Below are positions 7,551-17,391 of a stretch of DNA of 49,320 bases, piece by piece. The stretch is taken from positions 1-49,320 of the forward strand of contig JAICQL010000033.1 of assembly GCA_025937895.1 (NCBI GenBank), written 5' to 3'. A program made the position numbers and the translations under genes. The first letter of the stretch is position 1, and the number at the start of each line of letters is the position of its first letter. The notes beneath the pieces are model-generated. The model ran no database searches and was not told where the DNA came from. It saw only the letters and a list, made by a program, of their open reading frames with translations. The DNA is from Polyangiaceae bacterium. GTDB taxonomy: Bacteria > Myxococcota_A > Polyangia > Polyangiales > Polyangiaceae.

Positions 7551-9874
7551 GGGGAGACAGCCCGTTGCCACTTACACCTATGCCCCCATTACCACCATGG
7601 ACGAGGGCACGGCGGGTCGCGGCCGCGCTGGCCTTGCTCGGCACCGCCGTCAGTGCGAGCTCTGCGCGGGCCGATGACTCGTCGGACCTGAACGCGCTGC
7701 TGACGGAATCCATCGTCTCCACGCCCTCCAAGAACAGCGAGACGGCCAGCACTGCGCCCGCCACCTCGAGCGTGATCACAGCCGCAGATCTGAAGCGCTG
7801 GGGCATCCACTCGCTGGACGAGGCGATCAACTATCTGGCGCTGGGCATGGTCACCACCAACCCGCTGCAGGCGCTGGAGATCGGCGCGCGTGGCGTGCTG
7901 CTCACCGCTGACTTCGGCGCGCACGTGCTGGTGCTGGTGGACGGCCACGCCATCAACGAGCCCTGGAACGGCACGGCGTATTTCGATCGCGGCCTCGGTG
8001 TGCCGCTGGAGATGATCGACCACATCGAGGTGGTGCTGGGTCCTGGCTCGGTCATCTACGGGTCGCAGGCCATGCTGGGGGTGATCCAGGTCGTCACCAA
8101 GCGCGCGCGGGACTCCGCCGGCTATCGTGTGATCGCGGAGGGCGGCCTGGGGCTGCCCAGTGGGGGCTCCGGAGCGCTGCTCAGCCCCTCCTTCGGCTCG
8201 GGCTACATGGACCGACTGGGCAGCTCGTACCGGGTGGGTGCCGGCACCGGGCAGGAGTTTTCGCTGCTGGGGCACCCCGCGGAGCTCACCCTCAACCTCG
8301 AGTACTTCCGCCAGGATGGCCCCGCCTTCGAGTTTGGGCCGCAGCAGTATGGCGACGACGCCGTCACCGGGCTGCCCAAGAACTTCGGGCCCAACGGCAC
8401 CCCGGGCGTGTGGGGAGGCGTGGCGTACGACTCCTACTACGTCGAGGTGCCGGCTGGGTATCTGCGCCTGGTCTGGGGCGACTTCACCTTCGGCGCGCGC
8501 GGCAGCATCTACACCCGCGCGACACCGTATCTGGACTCGAAGGTCAACCCATTCGGCGACTTCAATGATCCGGAGAACAACGAGTCGGACCGCTTTGCCA
8601 ACTTCACCCTGGAGTACTCGCGGACCATCTCGCAGCTGCTCGATTTCACCGTCAAGGGCTACTCGAACCTGTACCGCTACCACTGGCTCAACCGTGGCTC
8701 TGCCGCGGAGGACTGCTTCAGCGGGAGCACCGCGGGCTGTACCCAGGAGCTGACCGTGGGCGGCACGATGCTGGGCACCGAGGCCGAGCTGGAGTTCAGC
8801 TGGTTCCCGGAGCTGCGGCTCTCCACGTTGCTCGGCGCCAGCGGCAAGGGTCGCTTCATCGACTCCAACCTGGACATCACCGACCGCGCCACGGGCTCGC
8901 TGGCGCCACCGGCCAACGACTACACGCGCAACGACTACGCAGCTGCGGTCTACGCCGAGCAGCACATGAGCCCCTGGCGCTGGCTGGACGTGAACGCGGG
9001 CCTGCGCTTCGACTACGATCAGCGCGCCAAGGAGGGCGCGCTGTCACCGCGCTCGGCCGTGGGCGTGACCCCGTGGGATCAGGGCCGCATCAAGCTGATC
9101 TACTCGCAGGCCTTCCGCGCGCCCTCCGCGTACGAGATCGAATACGCCAACCCCACGTACCAGATCAAACCCGAGGGGCTGACCGCGGAGACCGTGCGCT
9201 CGATCGAGGGCTCGCTGGAGCAGCGCTTCGGCTCCCAGCGGGTGTTGCTCGGTGCGTTCCGCTCCTGGTGGCGTGACATGGTCGCGCTCAATGCGCTGAA
9301 CGCGGCGGATCTGGCCGCAGCGCAGGCCAGCGGTCAGCTGGACCCGGGCACGACCGAGGCGTACCAGTACCGCAACCTGGCCAAGATCGCGAACTACGGC
9401 ATCAACGCCGCGTTCGAGGGCAGCCTGCTGGGCGAGCGGCTGCGCTACGGGGTGAACTTCACTCACGCCGTGTCCGAGGTGGATCAGGGAGACGGAGACC
9501 CACACGAGCTCACCGTCGGCCCCAGCTCGTTTGGCAACGCGCGCGCCTCCTACGATTTTGGCATTCCGCTGCCCACGCTGGGCCTGGCGGTGCAGTACCT
9601 GGGCCGTCGTGCCGCGGATCGGGCCTTTGATGGCGGATTTGCGCGGACGCCCTACGCCGACCCGCACGTGGAGCTGCGGCTGACGGCCAGCGGTGAGGCG
9701 CCTTTTCTGCAGGGGCTGCGCTATCGCCTGATCGGGGACTACGCCTTCGCCAAGGAGGCCCCGTACGTGATCGGTCCAAACCAGTACGCGGCCGACGCCA
9801 CCACTCCGTACGAGCTGGCGCCGGTGCGCCGGACGCAGCTCTTCCTGGAGCTGGAGTACCAGTTCAACCCGTAG
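7547..9874 (+). CDS. TonB-dependent outer-membrane receptor
   Basis: 775 residues. Outer-membrane beta barrel for active uptake of a ligand, energised by TonB. A signal peptide probably ends near SSARA. The plug domain follows (about residues 55-190), with SVITAADLKRWGIHSLDEAINYL, a VLVLVDGHAIN strand, and IDHIEVVLGPGSVIYGSQAMLGVIQVVTK, the usual plug signature. The rest is alternating aromatic beta strands, ending in ELEYQFNP. ATG 7547 overlaps the stop of the YfiR-like gene. The ligand is not predictable: there is no recognisable cobalamin riboswitch or iron-box sequence upstream, and no transporter gene beside it. Confidence 0.93.
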   Translation: MRGDSPLPLTPMPPLPPWTRARRVAAALALLGTAVSASSARADDSSDLNALLTESIVSTPSKNSETASTAPATSSVITAADLKRWGIHSLDEAINYLALGMVTTNPLQALEIGARGVLLTADFGAHVLVLVDGHAINEPWNGTAYFDRGLGVPLEMIDHIEVVLGPGSVIYGSQAMLGVIQVVTKRARDSAGYRVIAEGGLGLPSGGSGALLSPSFGSGYMDRLGSSYRVGAGTGQEFSLLGHPAELTLNLEYFRQDGPAFEFGPQQYGDDAVTGLPKNFGPNGTPGVWGGVAYDSYYVEVPAGYLRLVWGDFTFGARGSIYTRATPYLDSKVNPFGDFNDPENNESDRFANFTLEYSRTISQLLDFTVKGYSNLYRYHWLNRGSAAEDCFSGSTAGCTQELTVGGTMLGTEAELEFSWFPELRLSTLLGASGKGRFIDSNLDITDRATGSLAPPANDYTRNDYAAAVYAEQHMSPWRWLDVNAGLRFDYDQRAKEGALSPRSAVGVTPWDQGRIKLIYSQAFRAPSAYEIEYANPTYQIKPEGLTAETVRSIEGSLEQRFGSQRVLLGAFRSWWRDMVALNALNAADLAAAQASGQLDPGTTEAYQYRNLAKIANYGINAAFEGSLLGERLRYGVNFTHAVSEVDQGDGDPHELTVGPSSFGNARASYDFGIPLPTLGLAVQYLGRRAADRAFDGGFARTPYADPHVELRLTASGEAPFLQGLRYRLIGDYAFAKEAPYVIGPNQYAADATTPYELAPVRRTQLFLELEYQFNP

Positions 9875-9916
9875 CCGGGCGCTGGCTGCCGGGGCCTGGC
9901 TGGCCCACAATGGAGG

Positions 9917-11476
9917 ATGCGAGCGGCGGGCCGCTGCAGCCGGGGAGGGTGGAGCTGGGCGTTGCTCGGCTTGCTGGCGCTGAGCTGCGAGCGAGACGCG
10001 GCGGGGGCGCGCGCGGCCGGCCCGGGCTCGAGCGCGACGCCGCAGGGCACGCAGCCTCCACGCTTTGATCTGGAGCGCCAGGTGGCCAGGCTCGAAGCGG
10101 GGGGCAGCGTGGTGCTGGAGCCGGGGGCAGGGGAGCTCTACCTCGCGTATGTGGCTCTGCGTGAGGGCGCCGCGGGGCCCGAGCTCCGGCAGCTCCTGCA
10201 GCATGCCTCGGCGGTGGTGCGCGCGTACGCCTTTCAGGCGCTCGCCGAGCGCGAGCCCGAGAGCTCGCTGCTGCCGGAGCTGCTGGTGGCCATCGACGAC
10301 GTGGCCGTGGTGCAGCGGGGCGGGGGGCGAAGCGAGCAGTCGACAGTGGCCGACCTGGCGCTCGAGCGAGTGCAACACCGGCTGACGGCGAGCGAGCGCG
10401 ACGTGGTGGCCCGGCGACTGCTGGCCGCGGGCACGCCGCTGCGCTTCGCTGCGCGCATCAAGCGCGAATGGACCCTCGGCCCCGAGCTGCACGAGGCGCT
10501 GCGCGAGCTGGCGCGCGGCGGTGATGGCGAGGCGCTGCCCGCTCTGGCGCGCTATCACGATCCGGCGGACATCCCGCTCTTGCTGGCGGGGCTGCGCGAG
10601 CCCACGCTCGAGCAGGCGCTGCAGGCCATCGCGGAGTTTCCCGATGCGAGCTTCGTGCCTCCGCTCGAGGCCGTGCAGCGAGAGCTACTGCGCGCCCCGC
10701 GCCAGCAGCCGGGGCAACCGTCGGCACAACCGTCGGGCCAACGACGCGGCGCAGCCGGCGCGCAGCTCGTCTGTCAGCTGTATGCCACCGCGCTGCGCTT
10801 TCCGGCAGAGGTGGCCGCCGAGCTGCTGGCGGCGCCGTTTGCGCGCGGCGTGCCGGCAGCCGAGCTCGAGCCACACCTCACCTGCCAGCGCTGGCTGCTG
10901 CAGCCCGCGCTGTTGCGCGAGCACGCGGCCGCGGGCTTTCGCCTGTGGGAGCACAACGCGGGCCTGCTCACCGAGCAACTCGAGGTGCTGTGGGCGGCCG
11001 ATCCCGCTCGCGCCCGCAGCTTGACCCTGGCCGGCGCGGCCGAGCTGGGGCCCTTCTCCCCCGACACCATTGCCTGGCTGCTGCAACACACCGATGGCGC
11101 CGAGCGTGCCGCGGTGCTGCACGGCCTGCGCGAAGGCCTGCGCCGCGCCGGTAAGGCAGAGCTGGAGAACCTGGCCGATGCGCTGCGCAAGCTGCAGCTA
11201 CGCGAGCTGCTGCCGGAGCTGTTCGCCCGCCTGGAGCGCAGCCGGCCGCTGGCCGATGCGGACATGGCCACCTTCCGGGCGGAGCTCACACGACCTCTGG
11301 TCTGGCAGATCTCGCGCTGGCCGCTGAGCGAGGAGGAGCGGCGGCGGCTCCTGACCTGGGTGGTGGGCGGCCGCGCCGCGCGGGAGCGCGACACCAAGGA
11401 TCCGATCGGGCAGCGGATCGTGGAGGACTACCTGGTGGAGGTGCTGGCCCGGGCCGGGCTGCTGCAGCCCGGCTGA
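9917..11476 (+). CDS. HEAT-repeat-like lipoprotein, function unknown
   Basis: 519 residues. The short N-terminus is charged then hydrophobic and ends in LLALSC, a lipobox. The mature part is almost entirely Leu/Ala/Glu-rich amphipathic helices, with several units resembling HEAT repeats (VVRAYAFQALAEREPE, IPLLLAGLREPTLEQALQAIAEF). No enzyme motif is visible. It begins 42 bp after the TonB receptor on the same strand and could be cotranscribed. GGAGG lies directly against the ATG, so initiation may use another signal. The stop is 8 bp from the end of the convergent DUF155 gene. Confidence 0.75.
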   Translation: MRAAGRCSRGGWSWALLGLLALSCERDAAGARAAGPGSSATPQGTQPPRFDLERQVARLEAGGSVVLEPGAGELYLAYVALREGAAGPELRQLLQHASAVVRAYAFQALAEREPESSLLPELLVAIDDVAVVQRGGGRSEQSTVADLALERVQHRLTASERDVVARRLLAAGTPLRFAARIKREWTLGPELHEALRELARGGDGEALPALARYHDPADIPLLLAGLREPTLEQALQAIAEFPDASFVPPLEAVQRELLRAPRQQPGQPSAQPSGQRRGAAGAQLVCQLYATALRFPAEVAAELLAAPFARGVPAAELEPHLTCQRWLLQPALLREHAAAGFRLWEHNAGLLTEQLEVLWAADPARARSLTLAGAAELGPFSPDTIAWLLQHTDGAERAAVLHGLREGLRRAGKAELENLADALRKLQLRELLPELFARLERSRPLADADMATFRAELTRPLVWQISRWPLSEEERRRLLTWVVGGRAARERDTKDPIGQRIVEDYLVEVLARAGLLQPG

Positions 11477-11484
11477 GCCTCGGT

Positions 11485-12318
11485 CTAGCGCATGAAGCGC
11501 TCGATCATGGCCATGCCGATCTCGAACAAGATCAGCGAGGCGATGGTCAGCTCCAGAAACACCAGCCGGCGGTCGCGGCCCACTTCCACGATCAGCTCCA
11601 GCGCGTTCTGCACGCTGCCCAGCTTCTGCTGGATGGACTGGTAGCGATGGCGCAGCTCGAACTCGTCCTGCAGCTGGTTGTAGATGGCGAGCAGCCCAGG
11701 ATCGTCCTGGGTCACCTCCGGCCTGTCCAGTAGGTGCAACACCGACAGCACCTCGTTGCGCGTGCCGATGGCGCGACCGATGAAGCGGTGCAACGGGCGC
11801 AGCATGAAGCCGACGGTGCCGCTGCGCTCCATACCCGTGGCCAGGCTGTGCGTCTTGCTGAACAGCTCATCCACGATGCGCTCGTAGTACTCGAGCGCCG
11901 CTGTCTGAGCCAGGGTGACGGCGATCAGCCGGGTCCGCTCCGTATCCAGGCGATCGACGGTGAGCGTACCGTCGGATACATCGAGCTTGCTGCCCGGGCG
12001 CTCGCGCACCGTGAACTCCAGGCTGAACACCTTGCTGCCGCGCAGGTTGGGCTGGGCACGGCGCAGCCGCTCGAGCTCCGCCTCTTTGCCCTCCGGCGGC
12101 ACGTTGTGAAACACCACGGTGCCAAATCGATAGGCGAAGATCTGGCCGCCGTAGGGGCGCACGGAGCGCAGGCGGTGGGAGGTGCGCTTGGCCTCCGGAT
12201 AGACCGTGGCAAGCTCTTGAATCGCGAAGTTTTCGACAAATGCGACGACGGAGAACGAGTGCTCCACGGGCTCGGCCGCTTCGTGCCGGTCCTGGTTGGC
12301 CGCAATGTAGTGCATCAT
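11485..12318 (-). CDS. DUF155 (RMND1/Sif2-Sif3) family protein
   Basis: 277 residues from the double ATG at 12318/12315. The pattern FAYRFGTVVFHNVPPEGKEAELERL followed by FTVRE is the N-terminal DUF155 signature. The C-terminal half is helical with RNEVLSVLHLLDRPEV and a final membrane segment (LVFLELTIASLILFEIGMAMIE), also typical. Eukaryotic relatives act in mitochondrial translation (RMND1) or at membranes; the bacterial role is not established. The open frame extends upstream to 12483 but that part is compositionally unlike the family. A weak -24/-12-like sequence (12370-12385, minus strand) lies upstream but has several mismatches. Confidence 0.85.
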   Translation of the reverse strand: MMHYIAANQDRHEAAEPVEHSFSVVAFVENFAIQELATVYPEAKRTSHRLRSVRPYGGQIFAYRFGTVVFHNVPPEGKEAELERLRRAQPNLRGSKVFSLEFTVRERPGSKLDVSDGTLTVDRLDTERTRLIAVTLAQTAALEYYERIVDELFSKTHSLATGMERSGTVGFMLRPLHRFIGRAIGTRNEVLSVLHLLDRPEVTQDDPGLLAIYNQLQDEFELRHRYQSIQQKLGSVQNALELIVEVGRDRRLVFLELTIASLILFEIGMAMIERFMR

Positions 12319-12615
12319 GGGTGGGGTTCCAGTCCTGGGCGGGCCGGAGCGTACGAGGTGCGGGCAAGGTGCAAGCACCCCGCCGCGCGCTGCGCACGAG
12401 ACTTCGTAATCCGTGAGCGGATCGGCTGTTTGTGTCTGGAACGCTTTCGACATTTGCACTGTGTTCAGCTGGCGGGCCTCCACTTCGGGCCAGTCTTTCC
12501 AGGGCAGGTATGATGAGCCGGCACACGCAGCGCAGCAGCAGCCCTCGATCTCGAGGACGTTCGTTCCGGAAAAGCTCTCCAGTCGTAACCTAGTGAACCG
12601 TTCCTGCTGGCTAGC

Positions 12616-14817
12616 GTGGACTCGTCGCCCGAAAGCCTGGAAGACGATCTGGCACGCCCCAGCCTGATGACCAGCGTGGGCGGCTCGATCGCCACCCGCC
12701 TGGCGCTGGGCATCGTGGTGCTGGTGGCGCTGATCACCAGCCTGGTGGTGGTGGAGCTCAATCGCCTGGAGTGGCAGCGCCTGCTCACCTCCAAGCGCGG
12801 CGCGGCGCAGATGGTGGCGGTGCTGTTTGCAGGATCACTGGCGCCCGCGCTGGACTTCAAGGACGACGAGGCGATCCGTGACCGTGTGCGCGGCCTGGAG
12901 GTGAGCCCGGAGATCTTGCAGGCTCGCATCCTGGCCAATGGCCGGAGCGAGGTGCTGGCCGAGTACCGCAAGCCCAGGGAGCCGGAGTGCGCCGAACCGG
13001 ACTGCATCGAGGTGTTGCACCCGGTGATGAGCCCCACCAACGAGCAGCTGGGCACGGTGCAGCTCAAGGTGTCGCTGAACCAGGAGCGCGAGGCCTTTGC
13101 CCAGACGCGCAGGCGCATGATCGGTCTGGGCGCCGTGTTCTCCCTGGGCCTGGCCTCGGCGCTGATCTTGATTGCGCGGCGCTTCCTGGTCACGCCGCTG
13201 GGGCGGCTGGAGACGGCAGCCATGGGCCTGGCGCGTGGCTTGCCCGTGCTGGTGCCGGTGCAGCGCGACGACGAGATCGGGCGCCTGAGCCGCACCTTCA
13301 ACGCGATGGCTCAGATCATCGACGACCGAGAGCGGCGTATTGCCGCCTCCAACCGCCGTCTGCAGAACCTGCTGGACCACATGGGGCAGGCCATCGTGGT
13401 CTTCGACGCCGAGGGCAAGCTGACGGAAGAGCACTCGCGCCAGGCCGCGCGCATCTTCGGTGCCACCGCGGGTACCAGCGTGGTCGATCAGGTGTATCCC
13501 AGCGCCGACGACTCGACGATGGAGCGCGAGGCGTTCCAGGCGTGGATCGATGCGGCGGTGAACGCGGGCGACCTCGCCCAGTTCAAGGAGCTGGTGGATC
13601 TGGCGCCTCGCTCCGTGAAGTTCCGCCAGCCAGACGGCGAGCTGGAGCTGGATCTCGAGTACCGCCTGGTGGACGGCGGTGACGCACAGCAGATCATGCT
13701 GCTGGCCACCGACGTGACCGAGCAGCGCCGGCTGGAGCGCTCGGTGGCGGAGAAGGAGCGGGAGCACGAGCGGCAGCTGTCGGCGGTGCGCCGGCTGGTG
13801 TCCGGTGGCGGGCAGCTGTTCGCCGCCTTCATGGAGCAGACCGAGCGCCGCCTGGGAGTGTGCCGCGAGCTCGTGAACGCCCATTCCACTCTGGATCGCG
13901 CCACCGTCGAGGCCCTGTTCCAGCAGTTTCATACCCTGCGTGCCGAGGCGCGCTGCTTCGATCTGGCCAGCATCGAGGCGCGGGTCACGCAGCTGGAGGC
14001 GCTCTTGCAGGAGCTGCGCGCTGGCGATACCGACCACAGCGGCGGCCAGGACGTGCGCCAGGGCGTGGACGAGCTGGCGCAGCTCTTGACCGAGGCGCAG
14101 CAGACCTTCGTGGCCCAGCACCCGCTGGGAGCTGCCGCGCTGGATCAGATCACGGTGCGCCGCTCGCGGGTCGTGCGCTTGCTACAGCAGAGCGCTGGGC
14201 TAAAAGGTGACGTGCGCGCCCGGATCGAGGAGCTGGCTCGGCGCCCGCTGGTGGAGAGCACGGCGCTCTTGCCCGAGGCGGTGGCGCGCTGGGCGCAGCG
14301 CGCGGGCAAGCAGGTGCGGCTGGAGGTAGATCACCAGGGGCTGGAGATCCCGTACGCGCTCGCGGGGGTGCTGGGGGGTGTGCTCAGCCACCTGCTGCGC
14401 AACGCCATCGCACACGGTATCGAGAGCCAGGCCGAGCGCGAGAAGGCCGGCAAGCCCAGCACGGGCGTGGTGAGGATCTCCGGAAGCGAGTGCGAGGGCG
14501 GGGTTGCGATCACCGTCGCCGACGATGGTGCAGGCTTCAACATCGACGCCATCCGCGCGCGCACGCGCGGCGTCAGCCCGGAGGCCATCCTGGCGCTGAG
14601 CGAGGCGTTCGAGTCGGGCACCTCCACCATCGTCAACAGAGGTGAGCTGGCGGGGGCGGGAGTGGGCTTGGCAGCAGCGCGTGCCGAGCTGGCGTCCGCG
14701 GGCTATTGTATCAGGATAGCCGCGACCTCTCCCCAGGGCACGGAGCTGCGGCTGACGCCCATCTCTGCCTCGGATGCTGCGCCCGTGAGTACCGGATTGG
14801 CTGCGAGGAACGCATGA
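12616..14817 (+). CDS. CheA-like membrane sensor kinase (HAMP-PAS-Hpt-HATPase)
   Basis: 733 residues from GTG 12616; ATG 12667 is an alternative. Domains in order: TM1 about 28-46, an extracytoplasmic sensor to about 165, TM2 about 169-187, HAMP to about 245, a PAS-like region 250-370, a helical Hpt-like region with His439 in QQFHTLRAEA, and a CheA-type ATPase with the N-box LLRNAIAHGIE (Asn596) and G1 box DDGAGF (636-641). There is no HisKA dimerisation domain, so phosphotransfer probably goes ATPase to His439. The usual Lys after the Hpt His is Arg442. Its stop overlaps the next gene's ATG by 4 bp, making the CheY-like protein its likely partner. No chemotaxis genes are nearby. Confidence 0.88.
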   Translation: MDSSPESLEDDLARPSLMTSVGGSIATRLALGIVVLVALITSLVVVELNRLEWQRLLTSKRGAAQMVAVLFAGSLAPALDFKDDEAIRDRVRGLEVSPEILQARILANGRSEVLAEYRKPREPECAEPDCIEVLHPVMSPTNEQLGTVQLKVSLNQEREAFAQTRRRMIGLGAVFSLGLASALILIARRFLVTPLGRLETAAMGLARGLPVLVPVQRDDEIGRLSRTFNAMAQIIDDRERRIAASNRRLQNLLDHMGQAIVVFDAEGKLTEEHSRQAARIFGATAGTSVVDQVYPSADDSTMEREAFQAWIDAAVNAGDLAQFKELVDLAPRSVKFRQPDGELELDLEYRLVDGGDAQQIMLLATDVTEQRRLERSVAEKEREHERQLSAVRRLVSGGGQLFAAFMEQTERRLGVCRELVNAHSTLDRATVEALFQQFHTLRAEARCFDLASIEARVTQLEALLQELRAGDTDHSGGQDVRQGVDELAQLLTEAQQTFVAQHPLGAAALDQITVRRSRVVRLLQQSAGLKGDVRARIEELARRPLVESTALLPEAVARWAQRAGKQVRLEVDHQGLEIPYALAGVLGGVLSHLLRNAIAHGIESQAEREKAGKPSTGVVRISGSECEGGVAITVADDGAGFNIDAIRARTRGVSPEAILALSEAFESGTSTIVNRGELAGAGVGLAAARAELASAGYCIRIAATSPQGTELRLTPISASDAAPVSTGLAARNA

Positions 14818-15212
14818 GCATTGCTGGAAAACTACTCGTAATAGACGATAGCGAAATGGTGCTCGAGAGAGTCAAGTCGCGCCTGCAGCGAGAGTCCTAC
14901 GAGGTGGCGACGACCTCGCAGCCGGTGGGTGCTGCCCGGCATCTGCTGCTGTGCGACCTGGTGATCCTCGACTTTCACATGCCGGGCATGAACGGTGGTG
15001 AGGTGCTGCGCTCGCTCAAGATGCTGGGCGCCAGCTCGGGCGCGAGCCCGCTGTACTTCCTGTACACGTCGGACAAGGCGCTCTCGCGCGGCTACCGCGA
15101 GCTGGGCTTCGACGGTACGCTGATCAACAAAGGCGACGATGAATCACTGGTGCAACAGGTGGCCGTCGCGCTGCGCCTGGCCAAGCTGCGCAAGAAGACG
15201 CAGAAGGGCTGA
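14814..15212 (+). CDS. CheY-like single-domain response regulator
   Basis: 132 residues, one receiver domain and a short basic tail (KLRKKTQKG). The acidic pair is in VIDDSE, the phosphoacceptor Asp in VILDFHMPGMNG, the switch Thr/Ser in LYTSD, and the conserved Lys in INKGDD. ATG 14814 overlaps the sensor kinase stop (ATGA), so the two are translationally coupled. With no output domain it probably acts by protein contact, like CheY, or passes phosphate onward. Confidence 0.9.
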   Translation: MSIAGKLLVIDDSEMVLERVKSRLQRESYEVATTSQPVGAARHLLLCDLVILDFHMPGMNGGEVLRSLKMLGASSGASPLYFLYTSDKALSRGYRELGFDGTLINKGDDESLVQQVAVALRLAKLRKKTQKG

Positions 15213-15575
15213 AGAGAGCCGAACAGAACTGCACACGACGACACGGAGCAGAGCCGCAGGCGCAGTCTAAGTATCCGCCGGCACCATCCGGGGTCGGTCC
15301 CTGCCAGTCATCGCTGATTCAGCTCACGGCAAGCTGCACCACCTGGCGCCGAGCCAGCGCGCTGAGCAAAGCGCCGTCGAGCGCCTGAAACAACTCGCGA
15401 CCCGCCTCCACGGGCGCTGATTGTCCGAGGGGTTTCATCTACTTAGTCCTTGCTTGCCAGCGCTCCACGCGCGCCGGCCTGCGGGCGGTGCGCTTGGCGA
15501 CATGGTGATGCGCGGATGCGAAGAGCGATCCGTTGCATACTTGGCTGCCGGATGCTGGTACACCTGCGGCTCATG
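15213..15575. other. Intergenic region with little recognisable content
   Basis: About 360 bases between the receiver gene and the CxxCH lipoprotein. It contains one possible small minus-strand ORF (15319-15438). I see no tRNA, clear terminator or sigma-54-like site. Confidence 0.6.
15319..15438 (-). CDS. Possible 39-residue small protein
   Basis: Minus-strand ATG at 15438 reads 39 codons to TGA at 15321-15319. It is preceded by AAGGA nine bases upstream, a reasonable Shine-Dalgarno in a region where most ORFs lack one. The peptide is amphipathic, with an Ala/Leu-rich middle and Arg residues, and resembles nothing I recognise. Could be chance. Confidence 0.25.
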   Translation of the reverse strand: MKPLGQSAPVEAGRELFQALDGALLSALARRQVVQLAVS

Positions 15576-16472
15576 ATGGGATGGATCGGCACGGAGCGAC
15601 CAGTGATGCTCACGGCATCAGCTTGCGCGCTCGCAGTGGGGCTCTTTGCTTGTGGGGCGACGGAGGAGGGGGAGGATTCGCTGTTTGAGCCGCTGGCGCC
15701 GCCCGGCACCGTGCGCGACGTGCCGCCCGATCCGCCCACGACCGTCAGCACGGGGAGCACCGGGAGCTCGGCAACGGGAATGCAGCCGATGGCTCCCGCC
15801 CAGATGCCCACCTTCGGTCAGGAGCCCTCCGAGGGCACCGCAGAGAGCGAACGCCAGCCCGGAGCATGCCGCGCAGCCCTGGGCGTCTCCCCTTCTCCGG
15901 AGACGATTTCGGAGGTGCTGGTGCTGCTAAATACGCTGCCCAAGCCGACCACGCTGGAGTGCTTCCTGCAGGCGCTGGAGCGGCCGCTGAACGTGTACTT
16001 CACGTCCAGCTCCTACAGCCTGCAGCCCGCGCCCGAGGCGCGCAGCCCGCGCACTTTTCTCCAGCGTGGCAATCTGTACATGTCAATCGTGTTAGGTGGC
16101 GCCGCCAGTGACACGCTGGAGTTCGGCTACCGGCTGGTGCCCAACCGCTCCATCAAGGCGGAGATCGCCTTTCCAATCACGCGCGATCTGACGGAAGAGA
16201 CACTGTTCGATCGCATCGCCCGCACGGACACCACCACCGTCTGCGGCGCCTGCCACATCAGCGAAGGGCGCGAAGACTACCCGGGTTTCCCGGAGGGCGT
16301 GTATGCGTCCGAGATCTTTGACCCGTACGAGAACCTGGAAGTCGATCTGGAGACCATGAGGGCGGAGGCCGAGAGCTGCGACGAGAGCGTGGAGAGCGCT
16401 CGCTGCGGCTTGCTCTCCGCCTTGTTCGAGAACGGTCCTCTGGTGCAGGGCACGCTGCCGGGCAGGCAGTGA
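15576..16472 (+). CDS. Lipoprotein with one CxxCH motif, function unknown
   Basis: About 298 residues from ATG 15576; ATG 15606 has a better-placed GGAG but leaves a very short signal. A lipobox (VGLFAC) is followed by a Pro/Thr/Ser-rich linker of ~90 residues. The folded part includes one CGACH sequence within TTTVCGACHISEGRED, the right form for covalent c-type haem attachment. There is no obvious distal Met motif, and the protein is not a standard cytochrome c. Further Cys residues (SCDESVESARC) near the C-terminus may form disulphides. No respiratory or redox partner genes are adjacent, so haem binding is unproven. Confidence 0.7.
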   Translation: MGWIGTERPVMLTASACALAVGLFACGATEEGEDSLFEPLAPPGTVRDVPPDPPTTVSTGSTGSSATGMQPMAPAQMPTFGQEPSEGTAESERQPGACRAALGVSPSPETISEVLVLLNTLPKPTTLECFLQALERPLNVYFTSSSYSLQPAPEARSPRTFLQRGNLYMSIVLGGAASDTLEFGYRLVPNRSIKAEIAFPITRDLTEETLFDRIARTDTTTVCGACHISEGREDYPGFPEGVYASEIFDPYENLEVDLETMRAEAESCDESVESARCGLLSALFENGPLVQGTLPGRQ

Positions 16473-16561
16473 TTACCTAGTTGCCGGGGCGGGGCGGTGT
16501 TGCACCGGCGCCCTCTGCAGCTCGTAGCCTGCGTGGCTTTGCTGCTTTGCGGCTGGGTGTT

Positions 16562-16577
16562 TGGCATGAGCGTTGCT
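16562..16577 (+). promoter_or_regulatory. Sigma-54-type -24/-12 promoter before the DUF6496 gene
   Basis: TGGCATG-AGCG-TTGCT: GG (16563-16564) and GC (16575-16576) are exactly 10 bases apart, one mismatch to TGGCACG-N4-TTGCW. Only 13 bases separate the GC from ATG 16590, so a transcript starting ~12 bases after the GC would have almost no leader. Confidence 0.55.
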
Positions 16578-16589
16578 GGCTGGAGCAAC

Positions 16590-17108
<519 letters not shown>

Positions 17109-17362
17109 AGAGCACGCTCGGGGCAGCGCGCTGGGCGCTGCACGGCGACGCGCAGAGGGGCTGGGCCGAGGATGGGGCTTCTTGCCCTGCGCTTCGAGCT
17201 CGCCGTGCGGCAGCGTCCGTACGGCAAGCGGCGCGCTCCTGGCGAGGCAATCCGTCACACAGGGGCGTGGAGGCCAGCCCCTCGCTCGCTGCATCCGTAC
17301 AAAGACGCGCGATCCGCCGAGCGAGCTGGCCGCCAGCGGACCGCGAGCATGCGGGGGCGAAC

Positions 17363-17378
17363 AGGAACAAAGCTTGCA
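17363..17378 (+). promoter_or_regulatory. Weak sigma-54-like site before egtB
   Basis: AGGAACA-AAGC-TTGCA. The GG-N10-GC spacing and the TTGCA half are right, but the -24 half has three mismatches. It ends 14 bases before GTG 17392. Weaker than the other sites listed. Confidence 0.25.
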
Positions 17379-17391
17379 GAACGGCGCAGCA

